DNA from: Incurvaria masculella
Taxonomy: Eukaryota; Arthropoda; Insecta; Lepidoptera; Incurvariidae
Length of the DNA: 64,000 nucleotides
Direction: 5' to 3'
Assembly: GCA_946894095.1 (NCBI GenBank)
Contig: OX335657.1
Coordinates: 12,214,001 to 12,278,000 of the forward strand
Both the position numbers and the translations under genes were made by a program. The notes under the pieces were generated by a model. It was not told where the DNA came from and did no database searches. It worked only from the letters and a program-made list of their open reading frames with translations. Below are positions 41,620-51,857 of this stretch, piece after piece (positions within the stretch are counted from its first letter, which is position 1; each line of letters starts with the position of its first letter).

Positions 41620-42790
41620 TAATATGCAGATCGTATAATGTCATATTTTAACAAAATTTTAAAACCATGCACAACGTATAATCGGCAGATCGTATAATTT
41701 TATACGTAGTGCATGAAGAAGTTTAAAAAATAAAATTACTTATTTCTCCATGCATAACGTATAATAGTCACAACGTATAATATTATGATCTTTATTTAAG
41801 GCGGCCCAACCCGGCGGGCCTAACTCATTCGCGGGCACAGTACAAAACCGTGCTGTTGCGCTCTGGGACCTTCTCTGTTTCAAAGAATAAGACAGGCTCC
41901 GTGATGAGGAAGATGCAACATGTCCACAAAAAAGACAATGTGCATAGTGTATGATTTGGTAAGATTTACGAAAATTTTAATTTCAAAACGACTTATAGCT
42001 AAAAGTAAACCACGACCGCTGTGTAGTCAAAAATCTAACAAAAAACAAATACATCATAAATCTTGATTAAATAAGCTATGTCTGATGACTAATCTTTTTA
42101 CAATGTTCTTACTTTATCATTGCGTAAACCACCTCCAAAGTTATCGTATAAAACGCGCGAAAAATTCGAACTTTCGGACCTTATAACTTAGAAACCAAAC
42201 ACAATTTTACAATGCCAATGGTCATCAGACATCTAGTTCGATCAAATAAAGCTATTTTGAGCAAAATTTTGGATCTCTGACTAGAAATATGGGCGTGATC
42301 TTCTTTCCCCTTTTGTATGGGGAGATGCGCGGGTTGGGCCACCTTAACAAAAAAGAAAACCATGCATATCATATAATCCAAAAACTTTTCATACGATAAG
42401 CGCCCTTATGTGTATTAATTTAAAGCGTATACTCGCACGTGACGTTTCGACCGTCTCAATTAGCTTAAGGTGGCCTATCGAAATTGTAGCAAATATTGAT
42501 TCGTAGCAATTTCAGCCTTAAATGTATCGTTATTAGGACGCTTTATGCAGTGCTTCTTGGCATATTATACGTTCTGCATGGTTTTCTTTTTTTGTGAATT
42601 CATGTTAGGAATATTATACGTTGTGACTATTATACGTTCTGCATGATGCAAAGAGTTGATTTTATTTTTAAACTTTATTCATGCACAACGTATAACATTA
42701 TACGTTGTGAATATTATACGATATGCATGGTTTTCATTTTTTGGAAAAAAATACTATTATACGTTGTGAATATTATACGTAGTGAATACG
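41620..42790. repeat. Cluster of TATTATACGTTGTG-like motifs
   Basis: At least a dozen copies of an 11-16-bp motif (ATTATACGTTGTG, often followed by CATG) occur in both orientations in 41630-41785 and 42365-42785. A strong pairing is ACAACGTATAA-CA-TTATACGTTGT at 42685-42708; CATGCACAACGTATAA and TTTATACGTAGTGCATG form another hairpin at 41667-41716. A family A MITE (41796-42347) interrupts the cluster. The motif fits a sub-terminal repeat array of an unidentified transposon, or a binding-site cluster. Confidence 0.75.
41796..42347 (-). mobile_element. TTAA-flanked MITE, family A, copy 3
   Basis: TTAA at 41796-41799 and 42344-42347 with GGCGGCCCAACCCGGCGGGC at the left and GCGGGTTGGGCCACC at the right. 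Reverse orientation and high similarity to copy 1 over the whole 552 bp. Confidence 0.9.
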
Positions 42791-42959
42791 ACTCGTGTGT
42801 ACTCCTATGTATAGTGTGACAAGATGATGAATATTTTTTAATCGTAAAGGCGTACCGAAAGGCGTATAGGCGAGGTTTAAACCAGTGGCTTTAAACTCCG
42901 GTTTGCCTAAGATCGCTTCAATACTGAGGTCATGGACAAAACACAACAACAGTCTCCTC

Positions 42960-43284
42960 GGCAAACAAGCCTATGGCTTTACCGGGGTACGGCTAAGATC
43001 GCTTCAATACTGAGGTCGGTCAAAGACAAGATACCACAACAGTCACCGAGTGTGCACACACAATTCTTTGTTGGAGATACATCGGGCAAACCAAGCGGAG
43101 CGTTCAAACAAGGCTATCAGAGCACATCAAGGCGGTGAAGAATAATGAATTTAACAAGTCGGGTATTTGTGAGCGTGCCTTCAACGGCGGTATACCATTC
43201 GACGAAATAAACAAACGGGAAAAATATCTTTATAGTCTGTTGGTTTATCACGCCTTCACGTCTGAACGGATTATTTTTGTTTAG
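42960..43284 (+). pseudogene. Penelope-like element C-terminus with GIY-YIG endonuclease
   Basis: From 43078 one frame reads YIGQTKRSVQTRLSEHIKA, then VKNNEFNKSGICERAFNG and INKREKYLYSLL, to a TAG at 43282. The YIGQTKR...EH(I/V)KA...NKS..(A/C)EH pattern is the GIY-YIG nuclease domain found at the C-terminus of Penelope-like retroelements. The preceding GIY/VY half is damaged (HTILCW), and the RT domain is absent here. Upstream GCTAAGATCGCTTCAATACT is present twice (42909 and 42991), a local duplication. Confidence 0.8.
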
Positions 43285-43350
43285 CCGGACTTCTGTTCAA
43301 ATTTACTTCATCCCGAGCGGGGCCGGGGACCGCAGCTAGCTATCTATAAT
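43285..43350 (-). repeat. Dispersed repeat P, inverted fragment
   Basis: The reverse complement reads AGATAGCTAGCTGCGGTCCC, CGGCCCCGCTCGGGATGAAG, of the same ACTAGCTGCGG type as 15245 and 24895. Confidence 0.4.
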
Positions 43351-43824
43351 TTCTATAGAGGAGGTGCAGTCAGTTAATACATAACAAAATATTCTGCCCG
43401 ATTATGCCTCGCCCAGTAGGTTGTCCAGCTTCACATTTACATAATGGTAGTGTGTACATGTATTTATAATGCGATAGTATGTAGATGCTGTGGAAGCTTG
43501 GCGATCTCTATCAACGCTTGCTAGTACCTGCTAGCTCTATTAGAGCAGGAGCGAGGTATGCAAATAGAGCAGGTTCCCTTTACATCAAGTTCAGAATAAC
43601 CGGTCAAGACACGGATTACGGACTGCAGCCAACACAAGAGTTCGCTCATTTCAAAGCTATCGACGTACGTTTCTGTGCAATTGGAGACCTCGGTTATTTC
43701 ATCGGAGGATATGTTTATTCATTTCACTCGGCGGGCTGTTTGGCGAACTTTTCCGAACGACCGGGGAAGAAAACGCTAAAGACATAACGTAGGTGTGGTA
43801 CAGGGATGTAACTTTTGAAATATT
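43351..43824. other. Unassigned stretch
   Basis: A 100-residue frame (43485-43787) has no recognised domain. CTAGTACCTGCTAGCTCTA and GCAGGAGCG/AGAGCAGG motifs are locally repetitive near 43515-43570. Confidence 0.35.
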
Positions 43825-43905
43825 CTATGAGCTCATCACCCAGATTTACGAAGGAACTAGGTGCCATGCCATAACCTTCCCTTTATTTGAGCACGGCGAA
43901 TAATT
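43825..43905 (-). mobile_element. SINE-1 fragment
   Basis: GAAGGAACTAGGTGCCATGC, CATAACCTTCCCTTTATTTG and AGCACGGC match the tail section of SINE-1. Confidence 0.6.
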
Positions 43906-44034
43906 GCAGCTTCAACAATATTTTATTCACTATAAAAGGAGATCAGAGTTTGCCACTAGCATTTGGGTATTTATTTCCAAGTATATAATTATAGCAGGAT
44001 CTATATTCTTTTCTTTATATTTTTTCAAATTAAA

Positions 44035-44265
44035 CGTTGGGAAGACGAAATTCAAAAGATGGCCTAGAATGGACACACAATGCAAAGGACAGGACAAAAT
44101 GGAAAGCTTTAGAGGAGGCCTTTGTCGGAGGACAAGCTGTAAAAGAAAAACCTGTAGCCGATACATGTAATTAGTTTAAAAAGTTAAATTGTTAAATAGA
44201 ATTAGATAAATGTTAGATTACACAATAAAGGCTTTTTTTATTTATTATTATTATATTATTAAAGC
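44035..44265 (+). pseudogene. RTE-type retrotransposon 3' end
   Basis: Plus strand reads RWEDEIQKMA, then after a frameshift LEWTHNAKDRTKWKALEEAF followed by VGGQAVKEKPVADTCN and a stop near 44171. This matches the RWxDDI...W...A.DR..WK.LEEAF ending of RTE/BovB-type ORF2 proteins. It is followed by an AT-rich 3' UTR with AATAAA (44224) and a (TTA)n tail (44240-44265), as expected for RTE elements. A 5'-truncated insertion. Confidence 0.75.
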
Positions 44266-44360
44266 ATACATGTGGAAGAAAAAATCATGAACAATAAACC
44301 AACGAAGATTATTTGCGGGTTGTTCTTCACTAAGTTATTCGTATGCAGGGAAGAAAAACA

Positions 44361-44478
44361 CAGCCGTATTCAGAGTGGGCGGACTAATTTTAATACGCCG
44401 GACTAAACCGGTTTTTGTATGGTTAGTCCGGTGCTAATCTCGGACTAAGTTTTGACAGGTTCTCGCTGAATACGACTG
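44361..44478. mobile_element. Family K MITE, deletion derivative
   Basis: CAGCCGTATTCAGAGTGGGC at the left and GCTGAATACGACTG at the right, 118 bp. GGACTAAACCGGTTTTTGTA and GGTTAGTCCGGTGCTAATC match the reverse complement of 1898-1982 in the larger family K element. The flanking trinucleotides (ACA and ATA) do not match, so no clean target duplication. Confidence 0.75.
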
Positions 44479-44504
44479 ATAAAGTTTGAGGGGACTATCT
44501 GGGA

Positions 44505-44600
44505 TAAGAAAGAGATGCATAATATCGGTGTCGAACCGAGATGGCCTCGGCACAAGATAACAAAATGCGTTGCCACTAGCCCACGGGCCACTCGTGTGTC
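44505..44600 (-). repeat. tRNA-like SINE head
   Basis: The minus strand reads GTGGCCCGTGGGCTAGTGGC with an A box-like GGGCTAGTGG and, about 45 bp on, CTCGGTTCGACACCGA, a nearly perfect B box with the T-stem still paired. There is no clear anticodon stem. SINE head or tRNA pseudogene rather than a functional tRNA. Confidence 0.55.
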
Positions 44601-45570
44601 CCTGCGCGACCAGTTTTCATTCTTTCTGTGTCCTTGCTTCAGATTGCAATAATGTCAATATACAAACATTCTCGCCACCCGTTCTAGTGAACCCAAGTCT
44701 CATTCAATAGTTATGGACACGTGGTATAATTTCAACAAACAACTCATGATACGAAAAATTATACTCATTCGCAAAACTATCACTAAACCGGGACCTCGCT
44801 TTGTTCGCCCAAACATTCTGGGGACAATATTGAATGCACGGGTGTTCAATTACACATACTCTGGCGAAACTGAGCGGCAGCTTGGCAGACGAGCAATGAC
44901 ATCGTTTCGAATTGCAGTGTATTCACAACATCGCCCTCATTAATAACAATGATAGTCTTTGTAATCCCTGCGAAACAGCTAAGGAGTTATTGAGCAAGGT
45001 AAGGGTAAGTTAGGTATACGAACGTTGCGAAACATCGCAACTATGGCGTCTTGTATTAGGTTAAAATTGTTGAGCGCGTGGGGTGCCGCTAGAGGTGAAA
45101 CACGAAAATTAACACTGGCCGTGGAATTAGGAAAGTCGCGCCATCTGTTGCCCAAGTTCGGTTAAGGGCAAGTGCTTTTCGCGCTTCGGATTTGTAATTG
45201 CGCTTTGCCTTCGTAGATAACAATATACATACTTCATAAGCCTTTGGAAATGTAATTTCTAGGGGTGTTTAAGGCTGCGTATGAAGATAGACAAATTCCC
45301 GATTTCCCCCCCACCGCTCCGCTAGACGCCGAAACAGCAGTGGCGCCGTGAATCTTAGGACAAAACTGAAATGAGATATTGTTAGAGCGACACCTATACG
45401 CCGTCGCGGGAACTTCGTGAAAGTTGTATCGATCCCGCGGCAAGTCGTCAATGATCATACAACCAATCACAAGGCTCGAGATCACCCGCCATATTATTCA
45501 CATTGCTGCTAGAAAACAGCCACCATTTCGTGAGATCTCTACTTTATGAAAGGATTTACTATTTTCACAT
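44601..45570. other. Unassigned stretch
   Basis: Short frames (76-83 residues) with no domain; no repeat matched. Confidence 0.35.
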
Positions 45571-45579
45571 CGATCGTCA

Positions 45580-45675
45580 GTAGCTCGTTGGTGTAGCGCG
45601 TGAGACGTCTTATCTACAGTTATTGTTCGATGGGGGTGTCGGTTCGAATCCTGTAAGTTACAAAACTTTTTTTTC
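45580..45675 (+). repeat. tRNA-like SINE head
   Basis: AGTAGCTCGTTGGTGTAGCG carries an A box-like element, and GTCGGTTCGAATCCTGTAAG has a perfect B box (GGTTCGAATCC). A T run (45668-45690) follows, then AT-rich DNA. The anticodon region is too long and unpaired for a good tRNA. Probably a SINE head or tRNA pseudogene with pol III-type termination. Confidence 0.6.
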
Positions 45676-45689
45676 TGTTTTTTTACTTT

Positions 45690-46214
45690 TTATTGTTAAT
45701 GGTGTATAGTATATAATTATAGCGTGGGTTAGACTTAATTGATTTACACATATAAAAAAATATTACATAATAATAGGTTTTGGTAAAAGTTTTTACCTGA
45801 GAAACAATTTTAAAAAGTATAAACGTAAAATAAAACAAAATAATAAAAAGTAAAATAACACTTTTAAAAAGGATAAACGTGAGACGATTGAGAAAAATTT
45901 TCCATACAACGAGCGCGCAAAAAATTACGCCACGCGACTTACAACATTATATCGCCGTTCATAGCGCCCCGTAGCGCAGTGATGAAAACGGAGAAAAATC
46001 TATTTTTTTGTCTCCCAAATTGATAGGTAAACTGATAATAATAAGAATTATTTTTCAATAAACCTGATGGTCGTTACGTCATTCTTCATTAGTAGTGAGA
46101 GCCGAAACAAAGGCCAAATTCCTCCCGCGGCACAAGTGAAGTAAATTTACTTTTTTGTACTAAGCAGGTACCTACGTCGCTTATTCCAAGGAATGTGACA
46201 AGTAGTGTCGACAC
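45690..46214. other. Unassigned AT-rich stretch
   Basis: AT-rich; TTTTAAAAAGKATAAACGT recurs at 45808 and 45863. No coding signal. Confidence 0.4.
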
Positions 46215-46531
46215 TTTTTAGGGTTCCGTACCCAAAGGGTGAAAACGGAACCCTATTACTAAGCCTCTGCTTTCCGTCCGTCCGTCCGTCCGTCCGTCCG
46301 TCCGTCCGTCTGTCACAGGGCTCTATCTCATGAACCGTAATAGGTAGGCAGCTGAAATTTTCACAGAGTGTGTATTTATTTTGCCGCTATAATAACACAT
46401 AGGTAAATAAAAAAAATATATAAAAGTTAAAGGGGTTAATACAAAAGAAACGTGATTTTTGGTGTTGATGGTACGAGTGCGCGTGCGCGAGTCCCGTGTG
46501 CGAGTCCGACTCGCACTTGGCCCGTTTTTTT
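46215..46531 (-). mobile_element. Rep-B copy, full length
   Basis: TTTTTAGGGTTCCGTACCC through GTCCGTCCGT repeats (about 46277-46311), GCAGCTGAAATTTTCACAGAG, TATTTTGCCGCTATAATAAC to GTGTGCGAGTCCGACTCGCAC and GGCCCGTTTTTT. A small GTGCGCGTGCGCGAGTCCC insertion or duplication lies next to the palindrome. Confidence 0.92.
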
Positions 46532-46913
46532 AGTTCAATTTGCTCTTCTGTGGTCGCCTGGAACGCAGTATCCTCTATTTAGCTGCTATTTGCCGCGGCA
46601 GCGAGTGCCGCGTCTTTTGTCGTTTGAACATCTTTTGTTCGACGTTGGCGACGTTGTCGTCGTTGTTCGTCTTTGTTGATGTCGAAAACGGAACCCTATG
46701 CGCGCTCGTCGATTGTATCTCGTTCACTCGCGTCAGTCGCGCGGTCGCGCCGCGCCGAAGTGTCTTATAATATTTGGACGCTCGTCCGCTCCGCTGTAGC
46801 GCCACAGAGCAGCGCTGTGCAACAATCGAATAATGTAGATTTGTATTCGAATGAATCGAATAACGGGAACAATCGAATAATTCGCTTGTTTTTATTCGCA
46901 ATCGCCTATCGCT

Positions 46914-48265
46914 AGTCTACGACCAGTGTTTCCAATGATATAACGAAAATAAATTTTGACATGACAGACAGGTAGATCAGGTCGGGGCGTTTATATTGAG
47001 TGGTCGCTTGATGGGTCTACGATCAGTGTTTCCCATGATATAACGAAAACCAATTTTGACATGACAGACAGGTAGATCAGGTCGGGGCGTTTATTTTGAG
47101 TGGTCGCATGATGGGTCTAAGACCAGTGTTTCTCATGATATAACAAAAAAAAAATTGACATGACAGACAGGTAGATTAGGTCGAGGCGTTTATTTTGAGT
47201 GGTCGCATGATGGGTCTACGACCAGTGTTTTCCATGATGTAACGAAAACAAATTTTGACATGACAGACGGGTAGATCAGGTCGGGACTTTTACTTTGAGT
47301 GGTCGCATAATGGGTCTACGACCAGTGTTTCCCAAGATATACCGAAAACTAATTTTGACATGACAGACAGGTAGATCAGGTCGGGGTGTTTATTTTGAGT
47401 GGTCGCATGATGGGTCTACTACCAGTGTTTCCCATGATATAACGAAAACAAATTTTGACATGACAGGAAGTTAGATCAGGTCGGGGCGTTTATTTTGAGT
47501 GGTCGCATGATGGGTCTAATACCAGTGTTTCCCAAGCTATAATGAAAACAAATTTTGACATGACAGACAGGTAGACCAGGTCGGGGCGTTTATTTTGAGT
47601 GGTCGCATGATGGGTCTAGGACCAGTGTTTCCCATGATATAACGAAAACAAATTTTGACATGACAGGAAGTTAAATCAGGTCGGGGCGTTTATTTTGAGT
47701 GGTCGCATGATGGGTCTACGACCAGTGCTTCCCGTGATAAAACGAAAACCAATTTTGACATGACAGGAAGGTAAATCAGGTCGGGGCGTTTATTTTGAAT
47801 GGTCGCAAGATGGGTCTACGACCAGTGCTTCCCGTGATAAAACGAAAACCAATTTTGACATGACAGGAAGGTAGATCAGGTCGGGGCGTTTATTTTGAGT
47901 GGTCGCATGATGGGTCTACGACGAGTGTTGACCATGATATAACGAAAACAAATTTTGACATGACAGACAGGTAGATCAGGTCCGGGCGTTTATTTTGAGT
48001 GGTCGCATGATGGGTCTACTACCAGTGTTTCCCATGATATAACGAAAACAAATTTAGACATGACAGGAAGTTAGATCAGGTCGGGGCGTTTATTTTGAGT
48101 GGTCGCATGATGGGTCTACGACCAGTGTTTCCCATGATACAACGAAAACAAATTTTGACATGACAGGGAAGGTAAATCAGGTCGGAGCGTTTATTTTGAG
48201 TGGTCGCATGATGGGTCTACGACAAATGTTTCCCCAGATATAGCGAAAACATATTTGGTCATGAC
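46914..48265 (+). repeat. 100-bp satellite array, about 13.5 units
   Basis: Head-to-tail units with TCTACGACCAGTGTTTCCCA, TGATATAACGAAAACAAATT, TTGACATGACAGACAGGTAG, ATCAGGTCGGGGCGTTTATT and TTGAGTGGTCGCATGATGGG. TGGTCGC falls at 47001, 47101, 47200 and then every ~100 bp to 48201. Units differ by a GACAGGT versus GGAAGKT variant and by TCTACTACC versus TCTACGACC, and blocks of neighbouring units are repeated (for example 47341-47500 resembles 47941-48100). No reading frame persists. Rep-B copies lie on both sides (46215 minus, 48375 plus). Confidence 0.97.
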
Positions 48266-48374
48266 ATGACATGTACAACACATGAAATTGAACTGAACCG
48301 TTCCTCCGAGATTAATATTGGAGTTTCTTTTCGTCATAGAATTTACTTTATTTTATTATATTTTAAATTTTTAT

Positions 48375-48543
48375 TATTATTTTATTTTAGCTATTTGTTG
48401 TTACAGCGGTAAAATAAATACACACTCCGTGAACATTTCAGCTGCCTACCTAGGGCCCTGTGACAGACGGACTGACGGACGGACACCGGAGGCTTAGTAA
48501 TAGGGTTTCGTTTTCACCCTTTGGGTACGGTATCCTAAAAACG
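48375..48543 (+). mobile_element. Rep-B copy, 5'-truncated
   Basis: TTTGTTGTTACAGCGGTAAA, ACATTTCAGCTGCCTACC, CCCTGTGACAGACGGACTGA and an end GGGTACGGTATCCTAAAAA. The GAGATACA block is deleted. It directly follows the satellite array. Confidence 0.85.
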
Positions 48544-48799
48544 AACCAACAAAACAAAACATATTATTTATGTAATTTATTCTTTTCACGGAGTTTTCCT
48601 TCTGTTCATGTTATTAATTATTCTGTGCCGCCGACAAAAACTACAAAAATCCGCCCGCCGAGCTATCTGCCAAGGTCATGTGACTTGTCCTGTTGCGACC
48701 CGTCCGCACGTTCCATGGGGAGGCGGATATTTGCGGCCGCCCCAATACTCGTAGTGCCCGCTAGGCTTGAGAAGGAGAATTTAGCTTAATTACGTAACG

Positions 48800-48890
48800 A
48801 CAGTCGTGGCACAATGGTTTTAGTGTCGTATTTTTGCTGCGAAGTTGAGAACCACACAAATCGAAGTTTGGTTCCTGGAAACATCACTTT
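48800..48890 (+). repeat. tRNA-like SINE head, weak
   Basis: AGTCGTGGCACAATGGTTTT contains a good A box (TGGCACAATGG). AGTTTGGTTCCTGG about 60 bp on is a degenerate B box. A T run and AT-rich DNA follow. Weak evidence. Confidence 0.4.
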
Positions 48891-50062
48891 TTTATATTAT
48901 AACAAATATTTTATTTATTTATGATATTTTTATTTATTTATATCTTGCTAACCGAACGTTACTAACCAGTGTCAATTATTTCGGCTTTAGACCTCAATAA
49001 CATTTTATTGAGAATTTTACAGCGCCATCTATGAAGTTCAGCTGATGCTCGTAGGAATTTGGTTCGGAACTTTGTTACTGTCGCGATCCCGAAAGCGATC
49101 TCCGCGTGCGGAGAGTCGTGCGGAGAGGCGTGCGCCCGCTTCGAAACATCGCAGCGGACTGAGGCTACCGAAATGGCGATAGATAGTCGCCAAGAGAACG
49201 AAAGGGAAAGGGATACTTTACGGTGCTCAGAAATTTTGTCGTAAGTCCAAAATTCATTTTTTTGATGCTTTGAATGAAAAATTGTGTCCAAATGAAACAA
49301 TAATCATTCAAAAATTTGAAAATCATGATGCAAGTATAATGTGAGATTACTAGCACTGTAATTAATACCAATTCTGAGAAATAAAGCATAATGTGAAAAA
49401 ATCGACCTATTTTCGCGATATTTTTCTATCGGGCCAATGTTATGCTATTGGAACAATAATCATTCAGATTAAGCGGATATAAGTGAAGTTTCATATAACG
49501 CAATTTTAGCATGATTAGTTCAATATTCTCTGAGAAATTAAGACAAAGCTAAGTGCGATTTAGCGTCATACGGAGCCTTAACGCGCGAATTTACTTTGGA
49601 CAATTCAGCGTCAGACCTCAAAGGCTGTACGCAGGGGTGACAAAGAGATCGTTTAAAAAAATCACGTAAGATAAAAGGTGGACAAACTGACCGTCTTTCA
49701 TTCACTAACCGGCCGAAATTAATCCCTACCACCTAGTAAATCGGTAATGTATGGGTCCGAATCTATATCGGCACTAAATTTAGAACATGCATTAAGCTAG
49801 TGGGATCTTAAATTGCTTTAAAAATACTTAGTAGTCTAGTTCTCATTCGGCGGACATCATGTTGTGGTCGTACATTAACCGCGGGGGTGAACTTTATCAC
49901 CGCAGACGTGTGGTTACGTAATGGGGCGAGTGTCGGCGCGCGGGGCGGCGCAGTGGACCGGTCGCGGTTCGATGCTCGGCGCGTGCAGTGTGCAAGCTGC
50001 GCGCGCAGGTGCGGCGAGGAGGGACATCTGCAGGAAACTGTCCGAGTGGCGCTAACATTGCG
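48891..50062. other. Unassigned stretch
   Basis: No gene recognised; frames of 60-129 residues without domains, several mutually overlapping. 49900-50040 is GC-rich (GCGCGCGGGGCGGCGCAG). Confidence 0.35.
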
Positions 50063-50128
50063 CTTGGGAACATGGCAGAAATGTCCTCTCTTGTCTTGCG
50101 TGTGCTGCGCTGCCACCGCGCTGGAACC
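50063..50128 (+). repeat. Dispersed repeat N, copy 1
   Basis: CTTGGGAACATGGCAGAAAT, GTCCTCTCTTGTCTTGCGTG and TGCTGCGCTGCCACCGCGCT match the reverse complement of 58560-58620 with a few mismatches. Confidence 0.75.
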
Positions 50129-50224
50129 AATAGATCTGCATGGAAGAAATTTGAATTTTGTCGAACTGGCCTGGTTGGTTAGGAATTCCAAATTCAAATC
50201 AAAATTTATTTCAAAGATAAAATG

Positions 50225-50516
50225 AAAATATCTTTAAAAATTAATCAGACCTAGCTTATTACATGAAAATTTATAATCAATTTAGTTTTTGTTTGATTTT
50301 TGACTGCGGTCGTGATTTACTTTTAGCTATTAGTAGTTTTGTAATTAAAATGTTCATTAATCTTACCAAATCAAACACTATGCGCATTATCTGCTTTGAG
50401 CACATGTTGCATCCTCCTCATCACGGAGCCTGTCTTTTTCTTTGAAACATAGAAGGCCCCAGAGCGCAATAGCACGGCTTTGTACCGTGCTCACGAATGA
50501 GTTAGTCCCACCTTAA
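50225..50516 (+). mobile_element. TTAA MITE family A, copy 4 (5'-truncated)
   Basis: The right half of the element in plus orientation: TAATCAGACCTAGCTTATTA, GATTTTTGACTGCGGTCGTG, CATCCTCCTCATCACGGAGC and CACGAATGAGTTAGTCC, then CACC and TTAA (50513-50516). About 14 bp of the terminal inverted repeat (GCCGGGTTGGGC-type) is deleted. It ends at the TTAA that starts the next copy. Confidence 0.85.
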
Positions 50517-50931
50517 GGTGGCCCAACCCGGCGGGACTAACTCATTCGCGGGCACTGTATAAAGTAAACCATTCAAAAATCTAACAAAAACCCAATTAGA
50601 TTATAAATCTTGATTAAATAAGCTATGTCTGATGACTAATCTTTTACTTAATCTGTAGGCAGACATAATACTAGAATCTTTTTAAGATTTTCTTACTTTA
50701 TCATTGCGTAATAAACCACCAAAGTTATTGTATAAAACGCGCGAAAAATTCGATCTTTCGGACCTTATAACTAAGAAACCAAACACAATTTTACAATGCC
50801 AACGGTCATCAGACATCTAGTTCGATCAAATAAAGCTCTTTTGAGCAAAAGTTGGGATCCCTGATAAGAAATATGGGCGTGATCTTCTTTCCCCGTTTGT
50901 ATGGGGAGTTGAGCGGGTTGGGCCACCTTAA
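50513..50931 (-). mobile_element. TTAA MITE family A, copy 5
   Basis: TTAA at 50513-50516 and 50928-50931, termini GGTGGCCCAACCCGGCGGGA and GCGGGTTGGGCCACC. Minus orientation, 419 bp; about 130 bp of the outer half is deleted relative to copy 3. Confidence 0.9.
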
Positions 50932-51013
50932 AGTTAAATAATCGGCGCCTAAGCGAGCGTGTGACATTCAATTGACCGCGGTTTAGCCGCAGCGCAAGGG
51001 GTTAGTGCCCTCT

Positions 51014-51600
51014 TAGTACGAGAGCGGACCGTCGTCAACCCTACGTCATCGAGTAACACCATGGGACCCATTTGTGGTTGTGCGGATTAGAATAGGCTTC
51101 CTAAAAATACTAGGTTGCCTGACCCAAACCTGGAACGTTTTGTGCAGTAGGTAATATTAAATCACTTTTTTGGTAGAATTTAACGTCATCGAGTAACAAC
51201 ATGAGACCTAGCACAATCGGTAAAGGTCATCAAGAAAAGCTAAAAAAAAGTAGGTTGGCTCGTCCTACCCTGGCACGTTCTGAGGTTGGCCGGTTTTAAA
51301 ATGTCGAAAAAAAAAAAAAAATACGTCATCGAGTAACAAGATGACAATACCACCATTCGATAGTCCTATGAACATACTTCATAAAAAAATTAGGTTGGCT
51401 GCCCTCAGCCTGGCACGTTTCCTCCGCGGCCATGTTGAACGTCGGATGCGCCCAGTTCTTATATTCATCAATTGTTAAATTAATATAATATAACAGTTTT
51501 GTGATATGTCTATCTATAAACAGGGATGTTTTTATTGATCAGAACTCATCTTGAATAGGTTAAAAAAAACCAAAATGAAATATTTGTGATATAGGTATTG
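51014..51600 (+). repeat. Left inverted arm: three 140-bp units
   Basis: ACGTCATCGAGTAACAMSATG starts units at 51043, 51183 and 51323 (exactly 140 bp apart). Each unit also has CTAGGTTGSCTG-like and CCTGGMACGTTYTG-like boxes about 80 bp on. After the third unit come GCCATGTTGAACGTCGGATG, CGCCCAGTTCTTATAT and an AT-rich end. Confidence 0.9.
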
Positions 51601-51857
51601 ATTGATTACGTGATATTAGGGCATTGTCGTATCTAATTATTAACTAAGTTTAACTCAAGTTAACTTTAGGTTATGATGCACATAGTTCCGCATACTTGAA
51701 GAGTAAAAACCGGAAGTTTCATATACATATGCTTTCGGAATCTACCGTATGGATCATTCAACGTAGGGAATCGCAACTCCAGTCAGCCCATGCCTACGGC
51801 ATTAGAGGCGCACGCTTTAAATTCTGCCACGGGCCTCGTTATTACAAAATTTTAATC

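Noticed and set aside
45580..45660. Functional tRNA gene at the perfect B box
   Set aside because: No pairable 7-bp acceptor stem and no standard-length anticodon arm; more likely a tRNA-derived SINE head or pseudogene.
51009..51040. Possible 28S rRNA fragment (TAGTACGAGAGCGGACC resembles the sarcin-ricin loop AGTACGAGAGGAACC)
   Set aside because: Similarity covers only about 10 bases and the flanks do not match rRNA; it marks the outer end of an inverted arm and is mirrored at 57950.
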